Assembly (NCBI GenBank): GCA_002422945.1
Contig: DITW01000043.1
Location: forward strand, 1-21,551
Direction of reading: 5' to 3'
From: Sphingomonadales bacterium UBA6174
GTDB lineage: Bacteria > Pseudomonadota > Alphaproteobacteria > Sphingomonadales > Sphingomonadaceae
DNA: 21,551 bases
Under the pieces are notes generated by a model. The model was not told the DNA's origin and ran no database searches. It saw nothing but the letters and a program-made list of their open reading frames with translations. Below are positions 13,206-21,507 of this stretch, piece after piece; the first letter of the stretch is position 1; each line of letters begins with the position of its first letter. Both the position numbers and the translations under genes were made by a program.

Positions 13206-14033
13206 TCCGGTGAAACCAGCAAGGCGCTTGATCGGCAATTGGGGGCCTTTTCGCATGTCGATAATACCGATCACGAAGATTTCATCGCGCGTCTCGATGA
13301 AATGCACGGGTTGGACTCATTCAAGGCATATAAATTAGAGACGTTTCGTCTGATGCGGATCGCCCCCGGCATGGCCGTGGCCGATGTCGGTTGCGGCACG
13401 GGGGAAGATGCGCGGGGCTTGAGCAGCTTTATCGGCGAGACGGGACAGGTAACCGGCTTTGATCTGAGCGAGGCGATGATCGCCAGCGCCAAGACGCGCC
13501 ACGCCGGGGTGAAAGGTCTTGGCTTTCAACAAGCATCGGCGGATGCGCTGGGGATCGCCGATAATAGCCTTGATGCGATTCGCGCCGACCGCGTGTTGAT
13601 CCATGTCCCCGATCCATCGGCGACGATCGATGAAATGATTCGCGTCACGCGACCGGGCGGGCGGATCGTGATCAGCGAGCCGGATATGCCGGGTTTCTGG
13701 GTTGCGAGCGACGATCATGCAACCACCGGCGTGCTGGTTGGCGCTATTGCGAAATCCTGCCGTCATCCGTTTTTACCGCGTGATCTGTGGGCCTTGTTTC
13801 GCGACAAGGGGTTGAAGGACCTTGAGATTACGGTGCGCACGATTACGTCGAATGAAATCGGGGCCATTGCCAAGGTGCTTGATTTGCAGGCGGTGATGAC
13901 GCTGGCGACCCAGGCGGGATTGGTCGCACCGGCCACAGCCGAAGCATGGATGCAGGATGTGATGGAACGGGCGCAGACCGGCAGATTTGTCGGCGCGTTG
14001 AGCATCGTCATGATGTCGGGAACGAAATCTTAA
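13203..14033 (+). CDS. class I SAM-dependent methyltransferase
   Basis: 276 aa with a Rossmann-type methyltransferase fold. SAM-binding motif I is VADVGCGTGEDA (59-70), the acidic residue after strand 2 is Asp88 in GFDLSEAM, and SADALGIADNSLDAIRAD (112-129) and TRPGGRIVISEPD (149-161) supply motifs II-III. The arrangement is that of UbiE/Methyltransf_11 or 25 enzymes acting on small molecules or lipids; the substrate is not evident. The start is TTG, chosen by its ribosome-binding site. It lies 24 nt before an alpha/beta hydrolase gene, suggesting an operon with that and the OmpW-like gene. Confidence 0.87.
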   Translation: MSGETSKALDRQLGAFSHVDNTDHEDFIARLDEMHGLDSFKAYKLETFRLMRIAPGMAVADVGCGTGEDARGLSSFIGETGQVTGFDLSEAMIASAKTRHAGVKGLGFQQASADALGIADNSLDAIRADRVLIHVPDPSATIDEMIRVTRPGGRIVISEPDMPGFWVASDDHATTGVLVGAIAKSCRHPFLPRDLWALFRDKGLKDLEITVRTITSNEIGAIAKVLDLQAVMTLATQAGLVAPATAEAWMQDVMERAQTGRFVGALSIVMMSGTKS

Positions 14034-14057
14034 CCATTTTAAACTTAGGTTAATGGG

Positions 14058-15125
14058 ATGCAAACGCATCTCAAACCTAAGTCGGCCAAAGCATATTCGG
14101 CCAAGCTGAAGTCAGATGGATACACCATCGGGTGGAAAACGCTGTCTGCATATGAACTTGCGCTGCGTGCCTTGACGCGTGATCCGGCACCGGCGCTGGA
14201 TTTCACTTCATTCGCGCGCATTTCTGCGATCAATAGCCGGCAATTGCCGACCGTGCGACAATTGCCGGTCGACAATGGCAGCCTTGGCTATCGATGTTAT
14301 GAGGCGGCATCGGATGTGTCCGTGATCATGGTCCATGGCTCTGGTGGGTTTGGGGATCAGTTTCACGCAATGGCGCAGCGGATTGCCGAGGCCGGTCTGG
14401 CGCGGGTCTATACGGTTAATATGCGCGGCCATGGGCAGTCTTCGGGCGAGCGCGGCCATGCGGTCGACCATCCTCGGCAGTTGCTGGACGATCTCGCGGT
14501 ATTTGCGCGTTATGTGCGTGATCAGCATCCGACCGGACGGATCGTGCTTGGCGGCCATTCGGCGGGGGGCGGGCTGGTGCTTGGCTTTTCAAGGGATAAG
14601 GCGGCATCGCTGATTGACGGCTATGTCCTTTTCGCGCCGTTTCTGGGGCTGGGATCGCCGACGGTGCGCCCGCATTTCGGCGGCTGGGTGCAGGTGCATA
14701 AGCCGAAGCTGCGCGAAACCGCGATGGCCAATTTGCTGGGCATCCAGAAATTCAACAATCGCACTGTGCTCGATTTCAATATCGAGGCGTGCTTGTACGA
14801 CCCGCGATATGTGCGGAGTTGGTCATATAATACGATGCTTGCCTTTGGGCCGGGGCGTTGGCTCCCCAAGGCGAAGCCGATTTCATCCAGATGCCCGGTG
14901 CTGCTGGTGGCGGGGGAACGCGATGAGTGTTTCAAGCCATCGACCTATCCCGATGCGATGAAGATTGTGGCGCCGCATGGCGATGTGGCCCTGTTCGATG
15001 GCGCTGGCCATTGGGATATTTTGGCCGATCAACGGGTCATTGAACGCATGTTGGACTGGTTGCGTAGCGAAGTAAAAACGAATGTTATTTCACTACAGGG
15101 GTTCGCAAACCATGAAGCCGCATAA
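14058..15125 (+). CDS. alpha/beta hydrolase (lysophospholipase-like)
   Basis: 355 aa. Serine hydrolase core: oxyanion loop VHGSGG (92-97), nucleophile Ser168 in GGHSAGGG, Asp289 in VAGERDECF and His318 in GAGHWDIL. RGHGQSSG (123-130) and the lid region around 200-260 resemble monoacylglycerol lipase and lysophospholipase (Hydrolase_4) proteins. An extra N-terminal 80 residues, partly basic and with no clear signal peptide, precede the core. The ATG at 14058 follows the methyltransferase stop by 24 nt. The 3' end overlaps the start of the OmpW-like gene by 14 nt, so the two products may be made together. The natural ester substrate is unknown. Confidence 0.86.
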   Translation: MQTHLKPKSAKAYSAKLKSDGYTIGWKTLSAYELALRALTRDPAPALDFTSFARISAINSRQLPTVRQLPVDNGSLGYRCYEAASDVSVIMVHGSGGFGDQFHAMAQRIAEAGLARVYTVNMRGHGQSSGERGHAVDHPRQLLDDLAVFARYVRDQHPTGRIVLGGHSAGGGLVLGFSRDKAASLIDGYVLFAPFLGLGSPTVRPHFGGWVQVHKPKLRETAMANLLGIQKFNNRTVLDFNIEACLYDPRYVRSWSYNTMLAFGPGRWLPKAKPISSRCPVLLVAGERDECFKPSTYPDAMKIVAPHGDVALFDGAGHWDILADQRVIERMLDWLRSEVKTNVISLQGFANHEAA

Positions 15126-15813
15126 TCACAACTATTGGGTTTCCCATCACGGGGGCGTCTTGGCCGCCATCATTTCGGGCGGCCTGGTGGCTGCCGTCAC
15201 CGTGGCGCAGCCTGTCATGGCGCAGGGATTTGCGCCGGAAAAGGGCGACCTTGTGGTGCGCGGTGGTCCGAGCATTGCCAAGTTCAACTCGTCCGGCGAT
15301 TTCAAGATCATGGGTAGCCCGATGGTGGGTGCCGATGTGAAAACCAATACCAATTACACGGGTTCGTTCGAGCTGGATTATTTCCTGTCGCGCCAGTTTT
15401 CGGTATCGGTGACCGCCGGTATTCCGCCCGTCAACCATATTTATGGCGCAGGCACGCTGGCGCCGGTCGGTCGCTTGGCGAATGTCCGCTATGGGCTGGG
15501 CGCGTTGCTGGGCAAGGTGCATTTTAATGGCGAAGGCCGGGTGCAGCCGTTCATCGGCGCGGGCGTTGGCTATTTCACCGCATTCAAGGTCAAGAATTTC
15601 GCAGTGGCCGATCTGAAGGTGGAGGATAGCTTTGGTCCGGCATTGCAGGCCGGGGCAGATGTTATGATTACACCCAAGATCGGGATGCATTTCAGCGTTG
15701 CCAAGGCCTTTATGAACACCGATGCGCGGGGCAGTTTCATGACCTTGCCGGTAACGGCGAAGATCACGCTTGATCCGTTGATCGTGCAAAGCGGGCTCGT
15801 CTATCGTTTCTGA
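15112..15813 (+). CDS. OmpW-family outer-membrane beta-barrel protein
   Basis: 233 aa. The signal peptide (1-39) has a hydrophobic core GGVLAAIISGGLVAAVTVA and likely cleavage after VMA. The mature part has alternating strands and OmpW features: GDLVVRGGPSIAKF near the start, NYTGSFELDYFLSRQFSVSVTAGI, GKVHFNGEGRVQPFIGAGVGY, GMHFSVAKAF, and a C-terminal Phe (VYRF) needed for barrel assembly. OmpW proteins form 8-stranded barrels that let small hydrophobic compounds through. The ATG at 15112 has AGGGG about 10 bases upstream and overlaps the hydrolase gene by 14 nt. The pairing suggests a role linked to lipid or hydrophobic substrates, which is inference. Confidence 0.88.
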   Translation: MKPHNHNYWVSHHGGVLAAIISGGLVAAVTVAQPVMAQGFAPEKGDLVVRGGPSIAKFNSSGDFKIMGSPMVGADVKTNTNYTGSFELDYFLSRQFSVSVTAGIPPVNHIYGAGTLAPVGRLANVRYGLGALLGKVHFNGEGRVQPFIGAGVGYFTAFKVKNFAVADLKVEDSFGPALQAGADVMITPKIGMHFSVAKAFMNTDARGSFMTLPVTAKITLDPLIVQSGLVYRF

Positions 15814-15924
15814 CGATCATGATGGGCGCTGGCATTGGATGTCGAATGATGTGGCCGGCCTATCGTGGGCCTATCGCATGCCGGCATCGCGCCTTATAGG
15901 CGGGGCGGACATCATGGAGACTTT

Positions 15925-16080
15925 ATGGCTGATCTATATCTGAAGGCGCTCGAATCCGAACGCAGGCGCTTGTGGGCGGAATGCCGTTTGAAGGGCCTTC
16001 CCAGCGATACGCCCGAGCGCCAGCGCATCGCGGAGCTGGATCGGCTGTTGAAAGAGCATAAGGCGAAAAAAGGGGCCTGA
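15925..16080 (+). CDS. small charged hypothetical protein, 51 aa
   Basis: 51 aa, nearly all helical and highly charged: MADLYLKALESERRRLWAE, then a turn LKGLPSDTPE, then RQRIAELDRLLKEHKAKKGA. It looks like a helical hairpin or short coiled coil. I do not recognise the family. GGAGA (15916-15920) lies just before the ATG. The frame opens earlier at 15865, but there is no better start. A GC-rich stem follows 18 nt after the stop. Coding-like codon use and the ribosome-binding site make it probably real. Confidence 0.65.
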   Translation: MADLYLKALESERRRLWAECRLKGLPSDTPERQRIAELDRLLKEHKAKKGA

Positions 16081-16097
16081 ACGCCCCAACGTCCCGA

Positions 16098-16123
16098 CAC
16101 CGCGCCCGAATGAGGGCGCGGTG
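16098..16123 (+). terminator. strong stem-loop after the 51-aa gene
   Basis: A 10-bp perfect stem (CACCGCGCCC pairs with GGGCGCGGTG) closes a 6-base loop GAATGA. It sits between the 51-aa gene and the convergent Gly/Met-repeat gene and could serve both strands. No T-tract follows, so its termination strength is uncertain. Confidence 0.6.
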
Positions 16124-16159
16124 GGGATATGCATGCGCTGTCGATCCACGATCCGCGCG

Positions 16160-16717
16160 TTATTCCGCTGGCAATTCTGCCGCGCGAAGATCCTTATTGG
16201 CCTGCCGCTTGGCGGCGCGTGCCTGCGCTTTGGCATCGGCATCCGGCTTTAATTGGTGAATGGCCGCGCCGAGGCTGAGTTTGTCGCCGCTGGTCATCGC
16301 GCCCTTCAAGGCATCAAATCCGCCGGGAACATTGAGATTTTTCGCGACATGCAAGGCGGATACGCATTGTCCCAGATTTTGAAAGCCGCCACAGGCCGCG
16401 GTCAGCCCGCCAGCAGGCAATGCGACCCCGCTGCGTGTCAAGGAACTGGTCAGCGCGTGATCGAGCTTGCTATTGCTCAGCAACGTTGTGGCCGAATGGG
16501 CGGATAAAGACGGGCGGGTCGATGCGTCCATGCCATGGCCGCCCATGCCGTGCGAGGTGGAGGGCATATCGCCCATATGGCCATAGCCACCACCCATGCC
16601 GCCACCCATGCCACCGCCCATACCGCCACCCATGCCGCCACTACGGCCTTGGCCTAGGCTGGGGGTGGCAGTGAGCAATGCAACCGCGAACATGCCGATG
16701 AGATATGATTTTTGCAT
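16160..16717 (-). CDS. secreted Gly/Met-repeat protein of unknown function
   Basis: 185 aa. A signal peptide (1-22, YLIGMFAVALLTATPSLGQ) is followed by a low-complexity run of GGGM units (27-44), a His/Met/Gly stretch (45-63), and a folded-looking C-terminal part. That part contains SATTLLSNSKLDHAL, two Cys (109 and 118, in AACGGFQNLGQC), ALHVAKNLNVPGGFDALKG and an Ala/Lys-rich basic end. The Met/His-rich tract could bind copper or other metals, which is speculation. I recall similar proteins in sphingomonads but know of no function. ATG 16717 is chosen because GGAGG (16727-16723) precedes it by 5 bases; ATGs at 16720 and 16729 are also in frame. Confidence 0.75.
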   Translation of the reverse strand: MQKSYLIGMFAVALLTATPSLGQGRSGGMGGGMGGGMGGGMGGGYGHMGDMPSTSHGMGGHGMDASTRPSLSAHSATTLLSNSKLDHALTSSLTRSGVALPAGGLTAACGGFQNLGQCVSALHVAKNLNVPGGFDALKGAMTSGDKLSLGAAIHQLKPDADAKAQARAAKRQANKDLRAAELPAE

Positions 16718-16884
16718 CATCGCCTCCATATGGCTGTGATCATTATTGGTTCATACAAATGATGCACTGAACCAATTCTGAATTACCATGAAGGCGCACG
16801 CCCGTGTGTCCGTGAAAATACGAGGGCGGCGGGCTTCTGTTTGCCCGGTGTCATGTGGCGATGATGTGGGATAAAGGGAAAGCG

Positions 16885-16959
16885 TGGTGGGCGCGGCAAG
16901 GATTGAACTTGCGACCCCTGCGGTGTGAACACAGTGCTCTACCACTGAGCTACGCGCCC
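16885..16959 (-). tRNA. tRNA-Val (anticodon CAC)
   Basis: The minus strand folds into a full cloverleaf: acceptor GGGCGCG/CGCGCCC, D arm GCTC-AGTGGTA-GAGC, anticodon arm CTGTG-TTCACAC-CGCAG (with one T-G pair) and T arm GCAAG-TTCAATC-CTTGC. The loop gives anticodon CAC, which reads GTG (Val). The discriminator base is A and the 3' CCA is encoded (16887-16885). The D loop is short (7 nt), giving 75 nt in all with CCA. Confidence 0.95.
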
Positions 16960-17053
16960 ACGCTTTCACAGACGAATCCTGATTGCGATTGTGGTTGATC
17001 GCGGATGTTGTCTGATTCTTTTGGTGGAGAGCTTTTCAGCATCACCAAAATCA

Positions 17054-17079
17054 CGGGCGGCGTTTGCGTCCGCCGCCCG
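17054..17079 (-). terminator. terminator-like hairpin downstream of the HU gene
   Basis: A 9-bp GC-rich stem, CGGGCGGCG with CGCCGCCCG around an 8-base loop, is followed on the minus strand by TGATTTTGG. A second small hairpin (17092-17109, 7 bp with a 4-base loop) lies between it and the HU stop codon. Confidence 0.65.
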
Positions 17080-17117
17080 GATTTGTCAACCCGACTTCGC
17101 AAGAAGTCGAATGTTAT

Positions 17118-17390
17118 TTAGTTGACCGCGTCCTTCAGGCCCTTGCCGGGCTTGAACTTCGGCTGGGTCGAAGCGCTGATGTTCATCGGTTCGCCCGTGC
17201 GCGGGTTGCGACCGGTCGAAGCCTTGCGCTTGGTCACAGCGAACGTGCCGAAACCAACGAGACGAACTTCGTCACCCTTTTTCAGAGCGCCAGTGATGGC
17301 GTCGAAGACACCTTCCACAGCCTTGCCAGCGTCGGTCTTGGTCAAGCCAGTTGCTTCTGCAACCGCGCCGATAAGTTCCTGCTTGTTCAT
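17118..17390 (-). CDS. hup: HU family DNA-binding protein
   Basis: A 90-aa nucleoid-associated protein that binds and bends DNA as a dimer. The HU/IHF signature GFGTFAVTKRKASTGRNPRTGE (47-68) includes the beta-arm residues RNP that insert into the minor groove. The helical N-terminal dimerisation part MNKQELIGAVAEATGLTK is typical. It is HU rather than IHF by length and by the C-terminal FKPGKGLKDAVN. The ATG at 17390 has GGAGG just upstream. The longer open frame (to 17618) covers the promoter region and is not used. It diverges from rarA across 227 bases. Confidence 0.96.
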   Translation of the reverse strand: MNKQELIGAVAEATGLTKTDAGKAVEGVFDAITGALKKGDEVRLVGFGTFAVTKRKASTGRNPRTGEPMNISASTQPKFKPGKGLKDAVN

Positions 17391-17444
17391 GCCTCCAGAA
17401 CCCCCTTGTCGTATCATAAATTCCCGGCAGTAGTGCCGTGGCGC

Positions 17445-17473
17445 ATTAAGAGCAGATTGATTCCCCCTGTCAA
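17445..17473 (-). promoter_or_regulatory. promoter of the HU gene
   Basis: On the minus strand, a perfect TTGACA (17473-17468), a 17-bp spacer and CTTAAT (17450-17445) form a strong sigma-70-type promoter. It lies about 55 bases before the HU start codon, in the gap between HU and rarA. Confidence 0.65.
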
Positions 17474-17617
17474 ACCAAAAAGCGTTCAAAAAGCCGTAAA
17501 ACCACTGGAAATTCGCCATATTTCGGCTGGAGCGAGGTTGGCGACCGACGAAATCAATATAACGCCCGATGAAATCGACCGTTTGAACGCTTGATCGGCT
17601 TCGCCAGAGGGGGGACA

Positions 17618-18940
17618 ATGGCCGCTATGGCTGATCTGTTTGTTCCCGATTCCCGACGCGCTTTTGATGGCGATGCTGTAGCGGCAGGACCGCTGGCAGA
17701 TCGGCTGCGGCCACGCAGTCTGGCGGAAGTGGTCGGGCAAGACCATCTGACCGGGCCTGATGGCACGATCGGGCGCATGGTCGCGGCGGGCAGTCTGTCG
17801 TCGCTGATCCTGTGGGGGCCGCCCGGCACTGGCAAGACGACGATTGCGCGCTTGCTGGCGGATGCTGTCGGGATGCGGTTTGAAGCCGTATCGGCGGTAT
17901 TTTCCGGCGTAGCGGATTTAAAGAAGGTCTTTGCGGCGGCTGCCGAATATCGTCACCTTGGGCGCACGACCTTGTTGTTCGTGGATGAGATACATCGCTT
18001 CAACCGCGCCCAGCAGGATGGTTTCCTGCCTTATGTCGAAAATGGCACGATCACCCTTGTCGGCGCGACGACCGAGAATCCAAGCTTTGCGCTGAATGCC
18101 GCCTTGTTGAGCCGGGCGCAGGTGTTGATCCTCAAACGCTTGGACGAGGCGGCGCTGGAGCAATTGCTGTATCGCGCCGAGATGCTGGAGCATCGCGCCC
18201 TGCCGTTGACGCCGGAGGCGCGCGCCGCGCTGATCAACAGCGCGGATGGCGATGGGCGGTTCCTGCTCAATCAGGCGGAGACCTTATTTGCAGTCGATAT
18301 CGAGGCCCCGCTCGATCCCCAAGCGCTGGCGGCGCTGCTCCATCGCCGGATGGCGGTCTATGACAAGGACAGGGACGGCCATTATAATCTGATCTCGGCG
18401 CTGCATAAGTCGTTGCGCGGGTCGGACCCGCAGGCTGCGCTTTATTGGCTGGCGCGGATGCTGACGGCGGGGGAAGAGCCGCTTTATGTTCTGCGTCGAA
18501 TCACGCGCTTTGCCTCGGAAGATATCGGCCTCGCTGATCCGCAGGCGCTGGTGCAGTGCTTGGCCGCAAAAGATGCTTATGAGTTTCTCGGCAGCCCGGA
18601 AGGCGAATTGGCGATTGTGCAGGCATGTCTCTATTGCGCGACTGCGCCCAAGTCCAATGCCGCCTATGTCGCGCAAAAGGCTGCGTGGAAGGCCGCGCAG
18701 GATACCGGCAGCCTCGCGCCGCCCGCCAATATCCTGAACGCCCCGACCAAGCTGATGAAAGACATCGGCTATGGCAAGGACTATGCCTATGATCATGATG
18801 TGGAGGGCGGTTTTTCCGGGGCCAATTATTGGCCGGACGGGATGAAGCCCGCCCGCTTTTATAAGCCGGTCGAGCGCGGCTTTGAGGCCCGGATCAGCGA
18901 GCGGCTGGCCTATTGGGATAAGAAACGCCGGGAAGGGTAA
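17618..18940 (+). CDS. rarA: RarA (MgsA), replication-associated recombination AAA+ ATPase
   Basis: 440 aa. It acts at stalled forks and single-strand/double-strand junctions. The N-terminal PLADRLRPRSLAEVVGQDHL (25-44) is the RarA/RuvB-like start. The Walker A motif is GPPGTGKTT (67-75), Walker B is FVDEIHRFN (121-129) and sensor 1 is GATTENPSF. The C-terminal domain includes ISALHKSLRGSDPQAALYWLARM and SNAAYVAQKAA, which mediate tetramer formation. The ATG at 17618 follows the purine run AGAGGGGGG; ATG 17627 is possible and the 17591 frame is weakly supported. It diverges from the HU gene. Confidence 0.95.
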   Translation: MAAMADLFVPDSRRAFDGDAVAAGPLADRLRPRSLAEVVGQDHLTGPDGTIGRMVAAGSLSSLILWGPPGTGKTTIARLLADAVGMRFEAVSAVFSGVADLKKVFAAAAEYRHLGRTTLLFVDEIHRFNRAQQDGFLPYVENGTITLVGATTENPSFALNAALLSRAQVLILKRLDEAALEQLLYRAEMLEHRALPLTPEARAALINSADGDGRFLLNQAETLFAVDIEAPLDPQALAALLHRRMAVYDKDRDGHYNLISALHKSLRGSDPQAALYWLARMLTAGEEPLYVLRRITRFASEDIGLADPQALVQCLAAKDAYEFLGSPEGELAIVQACLYCATAPKSNAAYVAQKAAWKAAQDTGSLAPPANILNAPTKLMKDIGYGKDYAYDHDVEGGFSGANYWPDGMKPARFYKPVERGFEARISERLAYWDKKRREG

Positions 18941-19035
18941 GGAGGGCTTTGCGGTGCGGCTTTGGCCCTTATTAGGTGGTGGTCATCCTGCGGTTATATC
19001 CTCGCCTTTTATCCTTTGTTACCCCCTTTTTCCTT

Positions 19036-19109
19036 CGCCATCCTGAACTTGTTTCAGGGTCCATCTGCAAGCGCTACATCAGGATGCTGAAACAAGTTCA
19101 GCATGACGA
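19036..19109. repeat. REP-like double hairpin repeat, copy 2 (reverse orientation)
   Basis: CCTGAACTTGTTTCAGG at the left and TGCTGAAACAAGTTCAGCA at the right bracket about 21 bases. Read on the minus strand, it matches the 165-239 element end to end apart from the inner loop and a few bases in the arm. It lies between the ends of rarA and purL, where such elements commonly sit. Bases 18941-19035 show nothing else recognisable. Confidence 0.75.
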
Positions 19110-19154
19110 TTTTTTGGGGAGGGTGACGCAGGAAAAAAGAGGCGACGTAAGAAA

Positions 19155-19184
19155 CTGGCCGAACAGGTCTCCCTGTCCGGCCAG
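19155..19184 (-). terminator. terminator of purL
   Basis: CTGGCCGAACAGG (19155-19167) pairs with CCTGTCCGGCCAG (19172-19184) with a single mismatch around a 4-base loop. On the minus strand it follows the purL stop by 8 bases and is trailed by TTTCTTAC, a fair T-tract for Rho-independent termination. Confidence 0.7.
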
Positions 19185-19192
19185 CCCTTGTC

Positions 19193-21331
19193 TTAATTCC
19201 CCATCAAATTCGGGAAAAAGCCTTCATGCGCGGCGCGCAGGTCGGTGAGGGACGCGCCCAATACCTGTTCGCCGCCGGTAATGCCGATATGGATCGCGTT
19301 CGGGATGACCACGCCATCCGGCGCCGTCACGACATAGCGACCCTGATCTTCGCCAAAGGCGCGCGCGGTGGTCAGCAGATCGAGCTGTGCGCCGATATTG
19401 CCGGCCAGTGCCATTTCCGCGACCGCGACGAGCACGCCGCCATCGGACACGTCATGGACTGCCGTCAACGTGCCATCGAGGATCAAGCCGCGGACGAGAT
19501 CGCCATGGGCCTTTTCCTTTTCGAGAATGACCGGCGGCGGCGGGCCTTCTTCACGGCCACGGCATTCGCGCAGCCAGATGCTCTGGCCGAGATGTTCGCC
19601 ATGACCGCCAACCAGCCAGATCGCTTCACCCTCGGCCTTGAACGCGATAGTCGCCGATTTGGACCAGTCGGCAAGCAGGCCGATGCCGCCAATCGCCGGG
19701 GTCGGCAGAATGGCACTGCCGCCACCTGTTGCCTTGCTTTCATTATAGAGCGAGACATTGCCCGACACGATCGGGAAGTCGAGCGCGAGACAGGCTTCGG
19801 CCATGCCCTCGATGCAGCCGACGAACTGGCCCATGATTTCCGGACGCTGCGGATTGCCGAAGTTCATGCAGTCGGTCGTCGCCAGCGGCTTTGCGCCGAC
19901 GGCGGTGATGTTGCGCCAGCATTCGGCAATCGCCTGCTTGCCGCCTTCGAATGGATCGGCATAGCAATAGCGCGGGGTGCAATCGGTACTGATCGCCAGC
20001 CCCTTTTGCGTGCCATGGACGCGGACGACCGCCGCATCGCCACCCGGGCGCTGCACGGTGTTTGCGCCGACCATGTGATCATATTGTTCCCAGATCCACC
20101 GCCGCGAGGCGATGTCAGGCGAGCCCATGACGCGCAGCAGATCGGCGGCGAGGTCCGCGCTTTCGGCCAAGGGCGCGAGCGCGGGCTGCGGCGGGGTTTT
20201 CACCCAAGGGCGATCATAACGCGGCGCATCATCGGCTAAGGGCGCGAGCGGGATGTCGCACACGGTTTCGCCGTTGAACTTGAGCACCATATGGCCGGTG
20301 TCGGTGACATGGCCGATGACGGCGAAATCGAGCTCCCATTTATGGAAGATCGCCTCGGCCATGGCTTCGCGGCCCGGCTTTAGGACCATCAACATGCGCT
20401 CCTGCGATTCGGAGAGCATCATTTCATACGGGGTCATGCCGGTTTCGCGGCACGGTACCATGTTCATATCGAGTTCGATGCCGACGCCGCCCTTGGACGC
20501 CATTTCGACCGAGGACGAGGTCAGGCCCGCTGCGCCCATGTCCTGAATCGCGACGATCGCATCGGAGGCCATCAGTTCGAGACAGGCCTCGATCAACAAT
20601 TTTTCGGTGAAGGGATCACCGACCTGCACCGTCGGGCGCTTGTCTTCCGATTCTTCGGTGAAGTCGGTCGAGGCCATGGTCGCGCCATGAATGCCATCGC
20701 GGCCAGTCTTGGAGCCGACATAGACAATCGGATTGCCGATGCCGGAGGCGGCGCAATAAAAAATCTTGTCCGTTTCGGCGATGCCGACGGTCATGGCGTT
20801 CACAAGAATATTGCCGTCATAAGCCGGGTGGAAATTCACTTCCCCGCCGACAGTCGGCACGCCGACGCAATTGCCATAGCCGCCGATGCCATGCACGACG
20901 CCTGCGATCAGGTGGCGCATTTTGGGATGATCGGGACGGCCAAAGCGCAGGGCGTTGAGATTCGCAATCGGACGCGCACCCATGGTGAACACGTCGCGCA
21001 AAATGCCGCCGACGCCGGTCGCCGCACCCTGATAGGGTTCGATATAGGACGGGTGATTGTGGCTTTCCATCTTGAAGATCGCCGCCTGACCGTCGCCAAT
21101 ATCGACGACGCCGGCATTTTCGCCGGGGCCGCAAATCACTTGCGGGCCGGTGGTCGGCAGTTTCTTCAGATGGATGATGGAAGATTTATAGGAGCAATGC
21201 TCCGACCACATGACCGAAAATATACCGAGTTCGGTCAGATTCGGTTCGCGGCCGAGCGCGTTCAGGACGCGCGCATATTCTTCCGGGGACAGGCCGTGTT
21301 CGGCCACGATTTCAGGCGTGATCTGGGTCAT
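19193..21331 (-). CDS. purL: PurL, FGAM synthase subunit II
   Basis: 712 aa, the small-type PurL that works with separate PurS and PurQ to turn FGAR, ATP and glutamine into FGAM in purine synthesis. WSEHCSYKSS (42-51, His45), ICGPGENAGVVDIGDG (66-81), FKMESHNHPS (86-95) and GAAGLTSSSVEMASKGG are the ATP and substrate-binding signatures. The later half has the repeated AIR-synthase-like fold (AVVRVHGTQKGLAIS, MNFGNPQRPE, VHDVSDGGVLVAVAEMAL). Length is typical. The ATG at 21331 gives the family N-terminus, and GGGG lies about 5 bases upstream. purS and purQ are not adjacent in the window. It is convergent with rarA. Confidence 0.97.
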   Translation of the reverse strand: MTQITPEIVAEHGLSPEEYARVLNALGREPNLTELGIFSVMWSEHCSYKSSIIHLKKLPTTGPQVICGPGENAGVVDIGDGQAAIFKMESHNHPSYIEPYQGAATGVGGILRDVFTMGARPIANLNALRFGRPDHPKMRHLIAGVVHGIGGYGNCVGVPTVGGEVNFHPAYDGNILVNAMTVGIAETDKIFYCAASGIGNPIVYVGSKTGRDGIHGATMASTDFTEESEDKRPTVQVGDPFTEKLLIEACLELMASDAIVAIQDMGAAGLTSSSVEMASKGGVGIELDMNMVPCRETGMTPYEMMLSESQERMLMVLKPGREAMAEAIFHKWELDFAVIGHVTDTGHMVLKFNGETVCDIPLAPLADDAPRYDRPWVKTPPQPALAPLAESADLAADLLRVMGSPDIASRRWIWEQYDHMVGANTVQRPGGDAAVVRVHGTQKGLAISTDCTPRYCYADPFEGGKQAIAECWRNITAVGAKPLATTDCMNFGNPQRPEIMGQFVGCIEGMAEACLALDFPIVSGNVSLYNESKATGGGSAILPTPAIGGIGLLADWSKSATIAFKAEGEAIWLVGGHGEHLGQSIWLRECRGREEGPPPPVILEKEKAHGDLVRGLILDGTLTAVHDVSDGGVLVAVAEMALAGNIGAQLDLLTTARAFGEDQGRYVVTAPDGVVIPNAIHIGITGGEQVLGASLTDLRAAHEGFFPNLMGN

Positions 21332-21440
21332 GCGTGCCCCTTTAGCCTCCGCTTTCCGAATCGCCTAGAGGAGAATTGGCGGCGGATCAGTGCAATTTGC
21401 CGTGCTGCCCTCCTTCGCGCAAGGCGGCAGAAACACCGTT

Positions 21441-21481
21441 TTGCAGGCATCACTTGCCGTTTGATATACTATTGGTATAGG
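21441..21481 (+). promoter_or_regulatory. candidate promoter of tRNA-Leu
   Basis: Two overlapping options lie 27-40 bases before the tRNA: TTGCAG (21441-21446) with an 18-bp spacer and TATACT (21465-21470), or TTGCCG (21454-21459) with 16 bp and TATAGG (21476-21481). The -10 region is itself an inverted repeat (TATAC-N5-GTATA). Confidence 0.35.
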
Positions 21482-21507
21482 GCATCCCCGACCGACGGTC
21501 CTATCAT

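Noticed and set aside
19226..20239. 337-aa plus-strand open frame opposite purL, and a similar one at 20687-21529
   Set aside because: Both are antisense to conserved PurL sequence, rich in Arg/Ala/Asp as expected of a shadow frame, and the second runs into the tRNA-Leu gene.
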